A stretch of 18,201 bases of DNA from Nitrosomonadales bacterium (lineage in GTDB: Bacteria; Pseudomonadota; Gammaproteobacteria; Burkholderiales; Methylophilaceae), in the NCBI GenBank assembly GCA_018657165.1, contig JABHXS010000030.1:1-18201 (forward strand), read 5' to 3'. The notes under the pieces were generated by a model. The model was not told the DNA's origin. It was given only the letters and a program-made list of their open reading frames with translations, and did no database searches. Of the stretch, positions 7,087-14,955 are shown in pieces (within the stretch, counting starts at the first letter, position 1; each line of letters begins with the position of its first letter). Position numbers and translations under genes: made by a program.

Positions 7087-7116
7087 TTGACTTTCCCATA
7101 ACGTTTACTTGATAAT
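7087..7116 (+). promoter_or_regulatory. Candidate sigma-70 promoter of edd-eda-HAD
   Basis: TTGACT at 7087-7092 and GATAAT at 7111-7116 with an 18-base spacer; each matches five of six consensus bases. The start would be near 7123, leaving about 23 bases before the edd ATG. It lies 38 bases from the divergent grpE heat-shock promoter, in the only stretch upstream of edd that can hold one. In AT-rich DNA chance matches are common, so this is moderate evidence. Confidence 0.55.
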
Positions 7117-7145
7117 GTACGGCTGACAACGAACAATTTAAAAAC

Positions 7146-8960
7146 ATGAAACAATCAATTATTGAGATTACAAATCGTATCGTAGAAAAAAGTAAACCGA
7201 CTAGGTCTTCTTATTTACAACGCGTCAAAGATATGCAAAGCAGGACAAGAGGGGCTGATAGAATGGGTTGCGCAAATGTTGCTCATGCTATTGCTGCTTT
7301 ACCAAAAAATGATAAATTAAAAATTGTTGAAGAAAAAAAGCCTAACTTAGGGATTGTAACTGCCTATAATGACATGTTGTCTGCTCACAAACCTTATGAG
7401 GATTATCCTAAAATTATTAGGAAGGTGGCTGCAAATTTTGGAGCTACGGCACAAGTAGCCTCTGGCGTTCCTGCCATGTGTGATGGAGTTACGCAAGGGG
7501 AGCCAGGCATGGAGCTCAGTCTTTTTTCAAGAGATACGATTGCAATGTCTTCATCAATTGGGTTATCCCACGATGTGTTTGATGGTGTTTTAATGCTTGG
7601 TATTTGTGACAAAATTGTTCCAGGGTTATTAATTTCCGCATTGCATTTCGGCCATTTACCTACGATTTTTGTTCCTGCAGGCCCAATGTCAACTGGATTA
7701 GACAATACAACAAAATCAAAAGTTAGAGAGAAGTATGCGCAAGGCTTAGTTGGAAGAGAAGAGTTATTAGCCTCTGAATCTGCAGCATATCATGGAGAGG
7801 GAACATGTACTTTTTATGGGACTGCAAATAGCAACCAAATGCTAATGGAGGCAATGGGGCTTCATGTACCTGGGGCAGCATTCGCTCATCCTCATGCTGG
7901 AATAAGAGGTTTATTAACGGAGGAGGCGGTCAAGCTTCTTGTACAGAATATTAAGGAAGATACTATTCCTGTAGGTGAGATGGTTGATGAAAAAGTTATT
8001 ATCAATGCAATGGTTGCTTTACTAGCAACCGGTGGATCTACAAATCATTTAATTCATTGGGTGGCAATAGCAAGAGCGGCTGGCATTATAATTGATTGGA
8101 CAGATTTTCATAATTTAGCAAAATCAGTTCCCTTGCTTGCTAGTGTTTATCCAAATGGCAAGGCTGATGTGAATGAGTTTCAGGCTGTAGGTGGGCCGGC
8201 ATTTATTATAAGAGAGCTAATTAATTCTGGTTGTATGTATCCAGATGTTACAACTGTTGCTAAAAGTTGGCTTGGAGAATATGCGAAGCAGCCAGAAATT
8301 AATAATAATAAATTAATTTGGTCTGACCTTGCCTCTAAAAGTATTGATGAATCAATAGTACGAACAGCAGCAAATCCTTTCAGTGAGTCGGGTGGCTTGA
8401 GACTTCTAAAAGGAAATTTGGGGAGGTCAGTGATTAAGATCTCTGCAGTACCTGAAGAAAAACACATAATAGAAGCTCCGGCTATGGTTTTTGATGGCCA
8501 GGAAGACTTACTAAATGCGTTTGATGAGGGGAAGTTGGAAAAAGATTTCATAGCAGTGGTTCGTTTTCAAGGACCAAAGGCAAATGGTATGCCAGAATTA
8601 CATAAATTAACGCCGCCCCTATCTGTTATTCAAAATATGGGCTATACAGTGGGTATAGTGACTGACGGACGAATGAGCGGTGCATCTGGAAAAATTCCTG
8701 CAGCAATTCATTTAAGTCCGGAAGGTGCAGCAGACGGCCCTATTAGTAAAATTAAAGAAGGGGATATTATTCGACTTAATGCCACTGTAGGCTCATTAAA
8801 TGTGTTAGTTAATGAAGAAGAATGGGCAGAGAGAAAAATCGAGAAGATGTCTGATCATCAAAAAATTAATAATGGCCATGGGATGGGAAGAGAGCTTTTT
8901 GCCAGCATGAGGAACAATGTCTTATCTGCAGAAGAGGGTGCTATCACATGGATAAGTTAA
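7146..8960 (+). CDS. edd: 6-Phosphogluconate dehydratase (Entner-Doudoroff)
   Basis: 604 residues, the normal Edd length (about 600-610; dihydroxyacid dehydratase IlvD is shorter). It converts 6-phosphogluconate to 2-keto-3-deoxy-6-phosphogluconate in the cytoplasm, using an Fe-S cluster. IlvD/Edd family features: VTAYNDMLSAHKPYE (71-85), SGVPAMCDGVTQGEPGMELSL (106-126), the LGICDKIVPG block (151-160) and GEGTCTFYGTANSNQ (217-231). C154 and C221, with C112, are the likely cluster-associated cysteines. The C-terminal half has TDGRMSGASGKIPAAIHLSPE, the family's second signature. Assignment to Edd over IlvD rests on length and on eda 29 bases downstream. In RuMP-cycle methylotrophs this step belongs to the cleavage branch of formaldehyde assimilation; that role here is inferred. 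No clear Shine-Dalgarno. Confidence 0.95.
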   Translation: MKQSIIEITNRIVEKSKPTRSSYLQRVKDMQSRTRGADRMGCANVAHAIAALPKNDKLKIVEEKKPNLGIVTAYNDMLSAHKPYEDYPKIIRKVAANFGATAQVASGVPAMCDGVTQGEPGMELSLFSRDTIAMSSSIGLSHDVFDGVLMLGICDKIVPGLLISALHFGHLPTIFVPAGPMSTGLDNTTKSKVREKYAQGLVGREELLASESAAYHGEGTCTFYGTANSNQMLMEAMGLHVPGAAFAHPHAGIRGLLTEEAVKLLVQNIKEDTIPVGEMVDEKVIINAMVALLATGGSTNHLIHWVAIARAAGIIIDWTDFHNLAKSVPLLASVYPNGKADVNEFQAVGGPAFIIRELINSGCMYPDVTTVAKSWLGEYAKQPEINNNKLIWSDLASKSIDESIVRTAANPFSESGGLRLLKGNLGRSVIKISAVPEEKHIIEAPAMVFDGQEDLLNAFDEGKLEKDFIAVVRFQGPKANGMPELHKLTPPLSVIQNMGYTVGIVTDGRMSGASGKIPAAIHLSPEGAADGPISKIKEGDIIRLNATVGSLNVLVNEEEWAERKIEKMSDHQKINNGHGMGRELFASMRNNVLSAEEGAITWIS

Positions 8961-8989
8961 ATAAATTAAATTAAAGAAGAGAAAATTAA

Positions 8990-9607
8990 ATGAAAACAAT
9001 TGAATTGGCCAAATTTGGTCCTGTAATCCCGGTTATTGTGATTGATCGTATCGAGGATGCGGTCCCAGTGGCATCAAGCCTGATTGAAGGTGGGGTAAAA
9101 GTTTTAGAGGTTACATTAAGGTCGGAATGTGCATTGCAGGTTATTGAGGAGATCGCGACAAAAGTTCCAGAGGCGGTCATTGGTGCTGGGACAATTAGAA
9201 CTCAAGCGGATGTAACAAATGCAAAGCTAGCAGGAAGCCGGTTTGCTGTGAGCCCGGGTTACACTTACGATGTTGGACAAGCATGCAAGGATGTCGATCT
9301 ACCCTTGTTACCTGGTGTGTCAACTGGAAGCGAAGTAATGAAAGCGAATGCAGATGGCTTCACTTTTCTTAAATTATTTCCTGCTGTTGCTGTAGGGGGT
9401 GTTAATTTATTAAAAGGATTTGCAGGGCCATTTTCTGATATTGCATTTTGCCCAACGGGAGGCATCACCATTCAAACAGCAAAAGATTTCTTGTCTCTAC
9501 CTAATGTTCCTGTTTGCGGTGGAACTTGGCTTACCCCTAAAGATTTAATTCAAAATAAAAAATGGGGTGAAATTACAAAGCTTGCCAAAGAAGCCTCGTC
9601 TATTTAA
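8990..9607 (+). CDS. eda: 2-Keto-3-deoxy-6-phosphogluconate (KDPG) aldolase
   Basis: 205 residues, typical for Eda (about 205-215). It splits KDPG into pyruvate and glyceraldehyde 3-phosphate. The Schiff-base lysine is K128 in FLKLFPA (126-132), equivalent to K133 of E. coli. The general base is E40 in VLEVTLRSECAL (38-49), equivalent to E45, and R44 binds substrate carboxylate. AGTIRTQAD, the SPGYT phosphate-binding segment (88-92) and PTGGI (155-159) are present, completing the class I TIM-barrel set. A purine-rich AGAAGAG at 8975-8981 is a weak ribosome binding site. Located 29 bases after edd and 11 before the HAD gene, so the three are likely one transcript. Confidence 0.95.
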   Translation: MKTIELAKFGPVIPVIVIDRIEDAVPVASSLIEGGVKVLEVTLRSECALQVIEEIATKVPEAVIGAGTIRTQADVTNAKLAGSRFAVSPGYTYDVGQACKDVDLPLLPGVSTGSEVMKANADGFTFLKLFPAVAVGGVNLLKGFAGPFSDIAFCPTGGITIQTAKDFLSLPNVPVCGGTWLTPKDLIQNKKWGEITKLAKEASSI

Positions 9608-9618
9608 ATTTCATTGAT

Positions 9619-10272
9619 ATGGTTGATTTAGAAAAATATCAAACCATTATTTTTGATTGTGATGGCGTTATTCTAAATTCAAATTTTCAAAAAATTGAGG
9701 CTTACAGAAAGGCCGCTATAAGTTTTGGAGCTAATGAACAACAAGCACAAGCGCTTGTTAATCATCATGTGGCATTAACAGGTATTTCTCGTCATATAAA
9801 ATTTAAATACTTTTTGACTGAAATTATGCACCAAGCGGTTACTGAGGATGCAATGAGTCAATTGTTAAAAGCATTGAATGAACAGGTATTAAATTTACTA
9901 AGTGAATGTGAGATAGCGAAAGGCCTTTCTACCTTGAGACAGAAGACAAAAAATAGCAAATGGATGGTTGCTTCAGGTGGTGATGAAAAAGAACTTAATC
10001 ATTTATTTAAGGAAAAAAGAATAAATCATTTTTTTGATGAGGGTATTTATGGAAGCCCAGCATCAAAGCATGAAATAATTGAAATTCAGCAAAATAAACT
10101 TAATTTTTTACCCGCACTTTTCTTAGGTGACTCACTATACGATATCCAAACAGCGCAGAAATATAATCTAGATTTTGTTTTTGTATCGGGCTGGACAGAT
10201 TTATCTGAATGGGAAAAAATATGTGAGGAAGGTGGAATTAAAACTATTGAGCAGATTAGTGATTTAATTTAA
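9619..10272 (+). CDS. HAD superfamily (subfamily IA) phosphatase of unknown substrate
   Basis: 217 residues. All four HAD motifs are intact: nucleophile and acid D13/D15 in FDCDGVILNS, S119 in VASGG, K150 in SPASKHEI, and D171/D175 in LGDSLYDIQTA. An alpha-helical cap lies between motifs I and II (about 20-100), so it is a subfamily IA enzyme with small phosphorylated metabolites as the expected substrates. It lacks the cysteine-rich zinc loop of GmhB, so I do not call it the heptose bisphosphate phosphatase even though hldE is convergent next door. The HHVALTGISRHIKFKYFL segment of the cap resembles, from memory, HAD proteins found in surface-polysaccharide clusters. It follows eda by 11 bases and probably shares its transcript. 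Fold and activity class are firm; substrate is unknown. Confidence 0.85.
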   Translation: MVDLEKYQTIIFDCDGVILNSNFQKIEAYRKAAISFGANEQQAQALVNHHVALTGISRHIKFKYFLTEIMHQAVTEDAMSQLLKALNEQVLNLLSECEIAKGLSTLRQKTKNSKWMVASGGDEKELNHLFKEKRINHFFDEGIYGSPASKHEIIEIQQNKLNFLPALFLGDSLYDIQTAQKYNLDFVFVSGWTDLSEWEKICEEGGIKTIEQISDLI

Positions 10273-10279
10273 TTAAAAC

Positions 10280-11731
10280 TTATTTTATTTTATTGATTAT
10301 TTTAGAGCTACTTTTTCCTTTTAAGAGTGGAACGAGATAAAGCCTTCCTTTCCATTTTTTTATTTCTTTAGCACCAACTACGTTTTTCGGGGTGTAGTCA
10401 TTACCTTTAATCAAGGTATCAGGCTTAATTTGCTTGATTAGTTTAAGAGGTGTTGGTTCGTTAAAAATAACTACCGCATCGATTGATTCAAGCGCACATA
10501 GAACTCTAGCCCTATCTATTTCACCAACAATGGGCCTATTTTCTCCCTTAATAGTCTTAATTGAGGAGTCTGAATTTAGGCCTAGTATCAAATAATCAAC
10601 TTGAGATTTTGCCTTCTCGAGGTATGTTACATGGCCTGAATGTAATATATCAAAGCATCCATTAGTAAAGCCAATGGTTTTATTTTTAGATCTTAGGTTG
10701 GTAATTTTTGTTAACAATTCATTTGAAGTGAAAATCTTATTTTTTTGTCCATTTGAATTATCTTCAATTTCATCTAATAATTCCTGGTTCTTGATAGGAA
10801 CTGTCCCTAATTTAGATATGACAATGCCTGCTGCTAGGTTGGCTAATTTAAAGCTATCTGCGAAATCAAGTTTTGCTATAATGCATGCAGCCAGGGTGGC
10901 TATTACAGTATCACCCGCACCAGAAACATCATAAACTTGTTTTGATGTTATCGCTGGGTAGGTCGCGATTTTTCTTGGGGTAATATGACTGATACCATCC
11001 TCTCCTTGCGTCAAAACAATAGAATTTATTTTATATTTTTTACTTAATTTTTTTAAGGCAGTGCCAAGCAAATCTTCATTGAAGTTTGTGAGGCCGGTTA
11101 ACTCCATGGCCTCCTTCCTATTAGGGGTAATTAGTGTTGCTCCTTCATATTTGTCTATATCTTTTCCCTTGGGGTCAATTATCACAGGTATTTTTTTTCT
11201 ATTAGCTTGTTGAATAATTTTTTTTAATAAAGATGTTGAAAGAAAACCCTTGTTATAGTCTGAAATGACTATGCATGAGGGATCTGAATTTATATGTTTT
11301 ATGATTTTTTTAATACTTATTTCACTTGGACTAACACTTATTTGTTCCTCATCAATCCTTGCAATTTGGTGATGACCAGCCATAATTCTTGTTTTAGTTG
11401 TGGTGGCTCTATTTTCTTTGATAAGCCCTTTTGTTGATAAATTATGCTCTTTTAATAAACTAGAAAGTATTTTTCCGTTGTTATCGTTACCAATATTTCC
11501 CACTAAAATAGGCTTTATACCTAAACCTAAAAGATTTAGGGCGACATTTCCTGCACCGCCAATTCGATTGAGGAGCTTATTTTTTTTAATCACAGGAACA
11601 GGCGCTTCTGGAGATATGCGCTCAACATCTCCAAAAATATATTGATCTAACATCAAATCCCCTATAACAAGGCACCATTTTTTGGATGTAAAGAATTGAT
11701 GTTTGACTAGATTAATAAGATGATCTGACAT
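10280..11731 (-). CDS. hldE: Bifunctional heptose 7-phosphate kinase / heptose 1-phosphate adenylyltransferase
   Basis: 483 residues, the full fused length (E. coli HldE is 477). It phosphorylates D-glycero-beta-D-manno-heptose 7-phosphate at C1, and after dephosphorylation at C7 adenylates the 1-phosphate, making ADP-heptose for the LPS inner core. The PfkB/ribokinase domain (1 to about 325) has GDLMLDQYIFGDVERISPEAP (24-44), GGAGNVALNL (58-67) and the catalytic GAGD loop (271-274, base D274). The cytidylyltransferase-like domain (about 352-483) has TNGCFDILHSGH (356-367) with the HSGH nucleotide motif (364-367). The start is two bases after the hldD stop, so coupling is likely. It ends seven bases from the convergent HAD gene stop with no clear terminator between. 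Confidence 0.96.
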   Translation of the reverse strand: MSDHLINLVKHQFFTSKKWCLVIGDLMLDQYIFGDVERISPEAPVPVIKKNKLLNRIGGAGNVALNLLGLGIKPILVGNIGNDNNGKILSSLLKEHNLSTKGLIKENRATTTKTRIMAGHHQIARIDEEQISVSPSEISIKKIIKHINSDPSCIVISDYNKGFLSTSLLKKIIQQANRKKIPVIIDPKGKDIDKYEGATLITPNRKEAMELTGLTNFNEDLLGTALKKLSKKYKINSIVLTQGEDGISHITPRKIATYPAITSKQVYDVSGAGDTVIATLAACIIAKLDFADSFKLANLAAGIVISKLGTVPIKNQELLDEIEDNSNGQKNKIFTSNELLTKITNLRSKNKTIGFTNGCFDILHSGHVTYLEKAKSQVDYLILGLNSDSSIKTIKGENRPIVGEIDRARVLCALESIDAVVIFNEPTPLKLIKQIKPDTLIKGNDYTPKNVVGAKEIKKWKGRLYLVPLLKGKSSSKIINKIK

Positions 11732-11733
11732 AG

Positions 11734-12717
11734 TTATGCATACCTATCTGATGTGAGAAGATAGTTTTCTAAATAATCTGTAACACCTTCGTTAAGATTC
11801 TTAAAGTTATTTTTAAACCCTATAGACTTCATTTTATCCATATTTGCTTGTGTATAGTACTGGTATTTTCCCTTTAAGTCATTTGGCATATCAATATATT
11901 TAATTTCATCAGGTTGCCCTTTTGTATTAACTAAAACTGCTTCGGCTAATGCTTTAAATGTTTCTGCATTTCCTGTCCCAGCATTATATAAGCCTGAGAA
12001 ATTATTATTATTGAGGAAAAAAATTATAATCTCTACTGCATCCTTCACATAGATAAAGTCTCGAACTTGCATCCCGTCTTCATAAGACGGATGCTCACTT
12101 TTAAATAACTTGATTTGCTTATTTTTCTTATATTGATTAAACGCATGAAAAACAACACTAGCCATTCTTTCTTTATGATATTCGTTTGGCCCATAAACAT
12201 TAAAGAATTTGAGGCCGCACCACTGTGGCGGCGTAGGTTGATTTTTGGCTAATTCAAGTTGAATCCAGCGATCAAAAAAATGTTTTGAGTAGCCATATGC
12301 ATTTAATGGATTAAGTTGATCGAGTTCAGACTCATTATCGTTGTAATTGAATGATCCATCTCCGTAAGTTGCCGCTGAGCTTGCATAAATGATGGGGACT
12401 TTATTTTTAGCACACCAATGCCAAAGAAACTGGCTAAACCTTATGTTTGACTGAAGCAATCGATTAAAATTAGATTCGGTAGTAGCACTTATAGCTCCCA
12501 TATGAATTACTGCAGAGACATTCTTTTTGCTACTTAGATATTTTTCTAAATCATCTTTCGCAATGTACTCAATAAACTTTCTTTTATTAAAATTATATTC
12601 CTGTTGATCATTAATTAAATCATCAACAATTATAAAATCACTAAAGCCCATCTTAATATTTAAATGCCAAGCAACCATACTTCCAATCATCCCGGCACCA
12701 CCTGTGAGAATTATCAT
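11734..12717 (-). CDS. hldD: ADP-L-glycero-D-manno-heptose 6-epimerase
   Basis: 327 residues. It epimerises ADP-D,D-heptose to ADP-L,D-heptose, the last step before heptosyl transfer to lipid A-Kdo. It is an extended short-chain dehydrogenase: the Rossmann GGAGMIGS (6-13) binds NADP, VDDL at 31-34 follows, the catalytic Y141-x3-K145 is in NAYGYSKHFFD, the S113/S114 region supplies the active-site serine, and NVYGPNEYHKERMASVVFH is the substrate-binding signature specific to this epimerase. ATG 12717 overlaps the hemH stop as ATGA (four bases), a translational-coupling arrangement, and hldE follows after two bases. Usual partner genes for it are hldE, as found. Confidence 0.96.
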   Translation of the reverse strand: MIILTGGAGMIGSMVAWHLNIKMGFSDFIIVDDLINDQQEYNFNKRKFIEYIAKDDLEKYLSSKKNVSAVIHMGAISATTESNFNRLLQSNIRFSQFLWHWCAKNKVPIIYASSAATYGDGSFNYNDNESELDQLNPLNAYGYSKHFFDRWIQLELAKNQPTPPQWCGLKFFNVYGPNEYHKERMASVVFHAFNQYKKNKQIKLFKSEHPSYEDGMQVRDFIYVKDAVEIIIFFLNNNNFSGLYNAGTGNAETFKALAEAVLVNTKGQPDEIKYIDMPNDLKGKYQYYTQANMDKMKSIGFKNNFKNLNEGVTDYLENYLLTSDRYA

Positions 12718-13823
12718 TTTGATTTAACCTTGTTTTTGTTATACATTTTTTTTGTTTCAGCTGAAGTGCTGCCTTCCTTTTTCTTGGACCACTTAAGATC
12801 TACCCACCCTGCAAGATGGGGCCTAATTATCTCCTCCATCGATTTAATCCATACCCCCCTCTTATTTAAAGCTGGGATGTAGTTAAAACTTTTTCCACCT
12901 CCTTCTAGAAATAAAGATTTACCTTCTATATTAATTTCTTCAAGCGTTTCTAGGCAGTCGCTTGAAAAGCCTGGGCAGATGACATGAATACTAGCATCTT
13001 TTTTTTCTGCCTCTTGAGTAATGACATCAGTAAAATAGGGTTTTAGCCATTCAGCCTTACCAAATCTTGATTGGAAACAAACTTCATACTCATGATCTTT
13101 AAGCTCAAGGGCTTTGGCAAGCAGTCTTCCAGTCTTAAGGCACTCGCAGTGATAAGGATCTCCTTGAGCCAAGGATTTTTTAGGTACTCCATGAAAACTC
13201 ATAATTAATTTTTTAGGTTTTTTATTTTTTTTCCAAAAATTTAGTACAGATGCTTTTAATGCATTAATGTAGGCTGGATTGTCATGATAATGACGTATAG
13301 TTCTAATCTCAGGTACATTTCTAGTTCGTATTAAAATCTTCCAAAGTGCATCCATAGCTGAACCAGAAGAAGAGGCAGCATATTGAGGATAAAGTGGAAA
13401 GAGTAAAATTTTTGTGCAATTCTTTTTTCGTAATTCATCTAAGGCTAACTGCATTGAGGGATTGCCGTATGACATACCGAGTGCTACTTCAATAGGTTGG
13501 CGATATTTTTTTTTCAAAACTGATTTTAGTAATTTTTCTTGTGAGCGCGAATTTACAAGCAGGGGAGAGCCTTTGGAGGTCCATACTTGAGTATATTTTT
13601 TTGCGGATGCATTCGGCCTAAAAACAAGAATAATAAAATATAAAATCCAACACCATATAAACCTTGGAATCTCTACAACCCTCCTATCTATCAAGAATTG
13701 ACCTAGATATTTTCTTAGTGATGAAGAATCGGGTGCATCTGGTGTGCCTAAATTTGCGAGAATAATACCAATTTTTTGGGGGTCACCGTGTTTATATGGT
13801 GGTTCAGAATTAAAGTAACTCAT
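12714..13823 (-). CDS. hemH: Ferrochelatase (protoheme ferro-lyase)
   Basis: 369 residues, typical for betaproteobacterial HemH and longer than E. coli (320). It inserts ferrous iron into protoporphyrin IX, the last step of heme b synthesis, at the inner face of the membrane. The start GIILANLGTPDAPDSSSLRKYL is diagnostic; the active-site histidine is H211 in MSFHGVPK, and the conserved acidic residues are in SSDCLETLEEI (287-297, E292 region). GDPYHCEC and YPQYAASSSGSA are also seen. Residues 56-68 (IWCWILYFIILVF) form a hydrophobic segment that may help it sit on the membrane. The last 25 residues are a lysine-rich tail beyond the core. It follows hrcA by 16 bases and overlaps hldD by four. 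No Shine-Dalgarno visible. Confidence 0.96.
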   Translation of the reverse strand: MSYFNSEPPYKHGDPQKIGIILANLGTPDAPDSSSLRKYLGQFLIDRRVVEIPRFIWCWILYFIILVFRPNASAKKYTQVWTSKGSPLLVNSRSQEKLLKSVLKKKYRQPIEVALGMSYGNPSMQLALDELRKKNCTKILLFPLYPQYAASSSGSAMDALWKILIRTRNVPEIRTIRHYHDNPAYINALKASVLNFWKKNKKPKKLIMSFHGVPKKSLAQGDPYHCECLKTGRLLAKALELKDHEYEVCFQSRFGKAEWLKPYFTDVITQEAEKKDASIHVICPGFSSDCLETLEEINIEGKSLFLEGGGKSFNYIPALNKRGVWIKSMEEIIRPHLAGWVDLKWSKKKEGSTSAETKKMYNKNKVKSK

Positions 13824-13839
13824 AAGGTAATTGTAAGAC

Positions 13840-14850
13840 TTATTTAATTGATTTGCTTAGCATTTTAGCAGTGATATCTACAATTGGTATGACTCGCTCG
13901 TAAGCCATTCTCGTGGGTCCTATAACGCCCAGTATCCCTAGAACCTCTCCATCCGATTGATATGGTGCTGTCACAATACTGCATTCATCAAGCGCTTGGT
14001 AACCTGATTCCTCTCCGATAAATATTTGCATTCCAGATGAGTGATGACTTTTTTCAAGCAATTGAAGCAATGCCGTTTTTTTTTCAAAAAGCTCTATGAT
14101 TTTTTTAATACTTTTTACATTTTGCGATAGGTCGGCTGTATCTAATAAGTTTCCTTGTCCTGTTAAAATTAAACTTTCATCAAGTTTAGGATTAATTGAA
14201 AACTCCATTGCTGCACTCATAAGGTTTATCATATTTTTTTTCATTGTTGAGAGTTCATCAATAATATTTTCTTTAATTTTGCTTATATCCAAATCCTTAT
14301 AATGCTCATTGAAGAAATTGGAAGCCTCAATAAGCATGCTTTGATCATACTCCTCTTGAATATCAAGCACTCTATTTTGAACGCTTCCATCACTTGTGAC
14401 CATAATGACTAGGATTCTATTTTTTGATAGGTTTAAGAACTCTATATGTTTAAAACTTATTTTTTTGGCTTTAGGCAGCATAACAACGCCAGCAAAGTTA
14501 GTTAAGCTGGATAAGGTATCTGCTGTTATATTAATCATTTCCTTTGTATTTGAAGTTTTTAAAGAATTCTGCAACATATCTAGCTCTGATTTATTAGGGG
14601 ACTTCATTGTGACTAAGCTATCAACAAAAAAGCGATACCCCTTGTGTGTAGGTATTCTTCCTGCTGATGTATGCGGGCTTGAAATGAAGCCTGCATCTTC
14701 AAGGTCCTTCATAATGTTTCTAATGGAAGCAGAGCTAAGATCCAACCCTGAAGAGGCTGTGAGTGTTTTTGAACCCACAGGCTGCCCATCTATAATATGA
14801 TGATTTATTAGCGTCTTAAGGAGGTGTTGGGTTCTAGTATCAATTTCCAT
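13840..14850 (-). CDS. hrcA: Heat-inducible transcription repressor HrcA
   Basis: 336 residues, full length for the family. It represses class I heat-shock genes by binding CIRCE operators and depends on GroEL for folding. The N-terminal winged helix (about 1-75) has QPVGSKTL (23-30), LSSASIRNIMKDLEDAGFI and the HTSAGRIPTHKGYRFFVDSL signature (60-79). The C-terminal GAF-like dimer domain includes FIGEESG and VLGILGVIGPTRMAYERVIPIVD near the end. First gene of the minus-strand operon hrcA-hemH-hldD-hldE. I looked for TTAGCACTC-N9-GAGTGCTAA and found no CIRCE in front of it, grpE or dnaK. No Shine-Dalgarno is visible before ATG 14850; the leader is A/T only. Confidence 0.96.
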   Translation of the reverse strand: MEIDTRTQHLLKTLINHHIIDGQPVGSKTLTASSGLDLSSASIRNIMKDLEDAGFISSPHTSAGRIPTHKGYRFFVDSLVTMKSPNKSELDMLQNSLKTSNTKEMINITADTLSSLTNFAGVVMLPKAKKISFKHIEFLNLSKNRILVIMVTSDGSVQNRVLDIQEEYDQSMLIEASNFFNEHYKDLDISKIKENIIDELSTMKKNMINLMSAAMEFSINPKLDESLILTGQGNLLDTADLSQNVKSIKKIIELFEKKTALLQLLEKSHHSSGMQIFIGEESGYQALDECSIVTAPYQSDGEVLGILGVIGPTRMAYERVIPIVDITAKMLSKSIK

Positions 14851-14901
14851 TATATTTAAGATTAATTAATTAATTTTTATTATTGCTTTAAAATAACCTA
14901 T

Positions 14902-14923
14902 ATGAATTATTTTACTGATTCAT
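14902..14923. repeat. Short inverted repeat in the hrcA-nadK divergent region
   Basis: ATGAAT (14902-14907) and ATTCAT (14918-14923) flank a ten-base spacer in the middle of the 105-base hrcA/nadK intergenic region. It could be an operator, but six-base arms made of A/T-rich DNA may be chance. The region must hold the promoters of both genes; I could not identify either with confidence. Confidence 0.25.
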
Positions 14924-14955
14924 TTAATATATAGCCAGTTTTTAAAGAGATAGAG

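Noticed and set aside
9619..10272. Calling the HAD gene gmhB because it neighbours hldE and hldD
   Set aside because: It has a subfamily IA cap and lacks the cysteine/histidine zinc loop of GmhB; it also sits on the opposite strand with eda.
10273..10310. Terminator between the HAD gene and hldE
   Set aside because: The sequence is T/A-rich but has no stem of useful length.
12815..12830. CCCCATCT on the minus strand within hemH as a heat-shock -10 before hldD
   Set aside because: No CTTGAA-like element lies 13-17 bases upstream on that strand, and it is in coding sequence.
14851..14885. ATTAATTAATTAAT palindromic run before hrcA as an operator
   Set aside because: Low-complexity AT repeat, expected by composition; not a CIRCE match.
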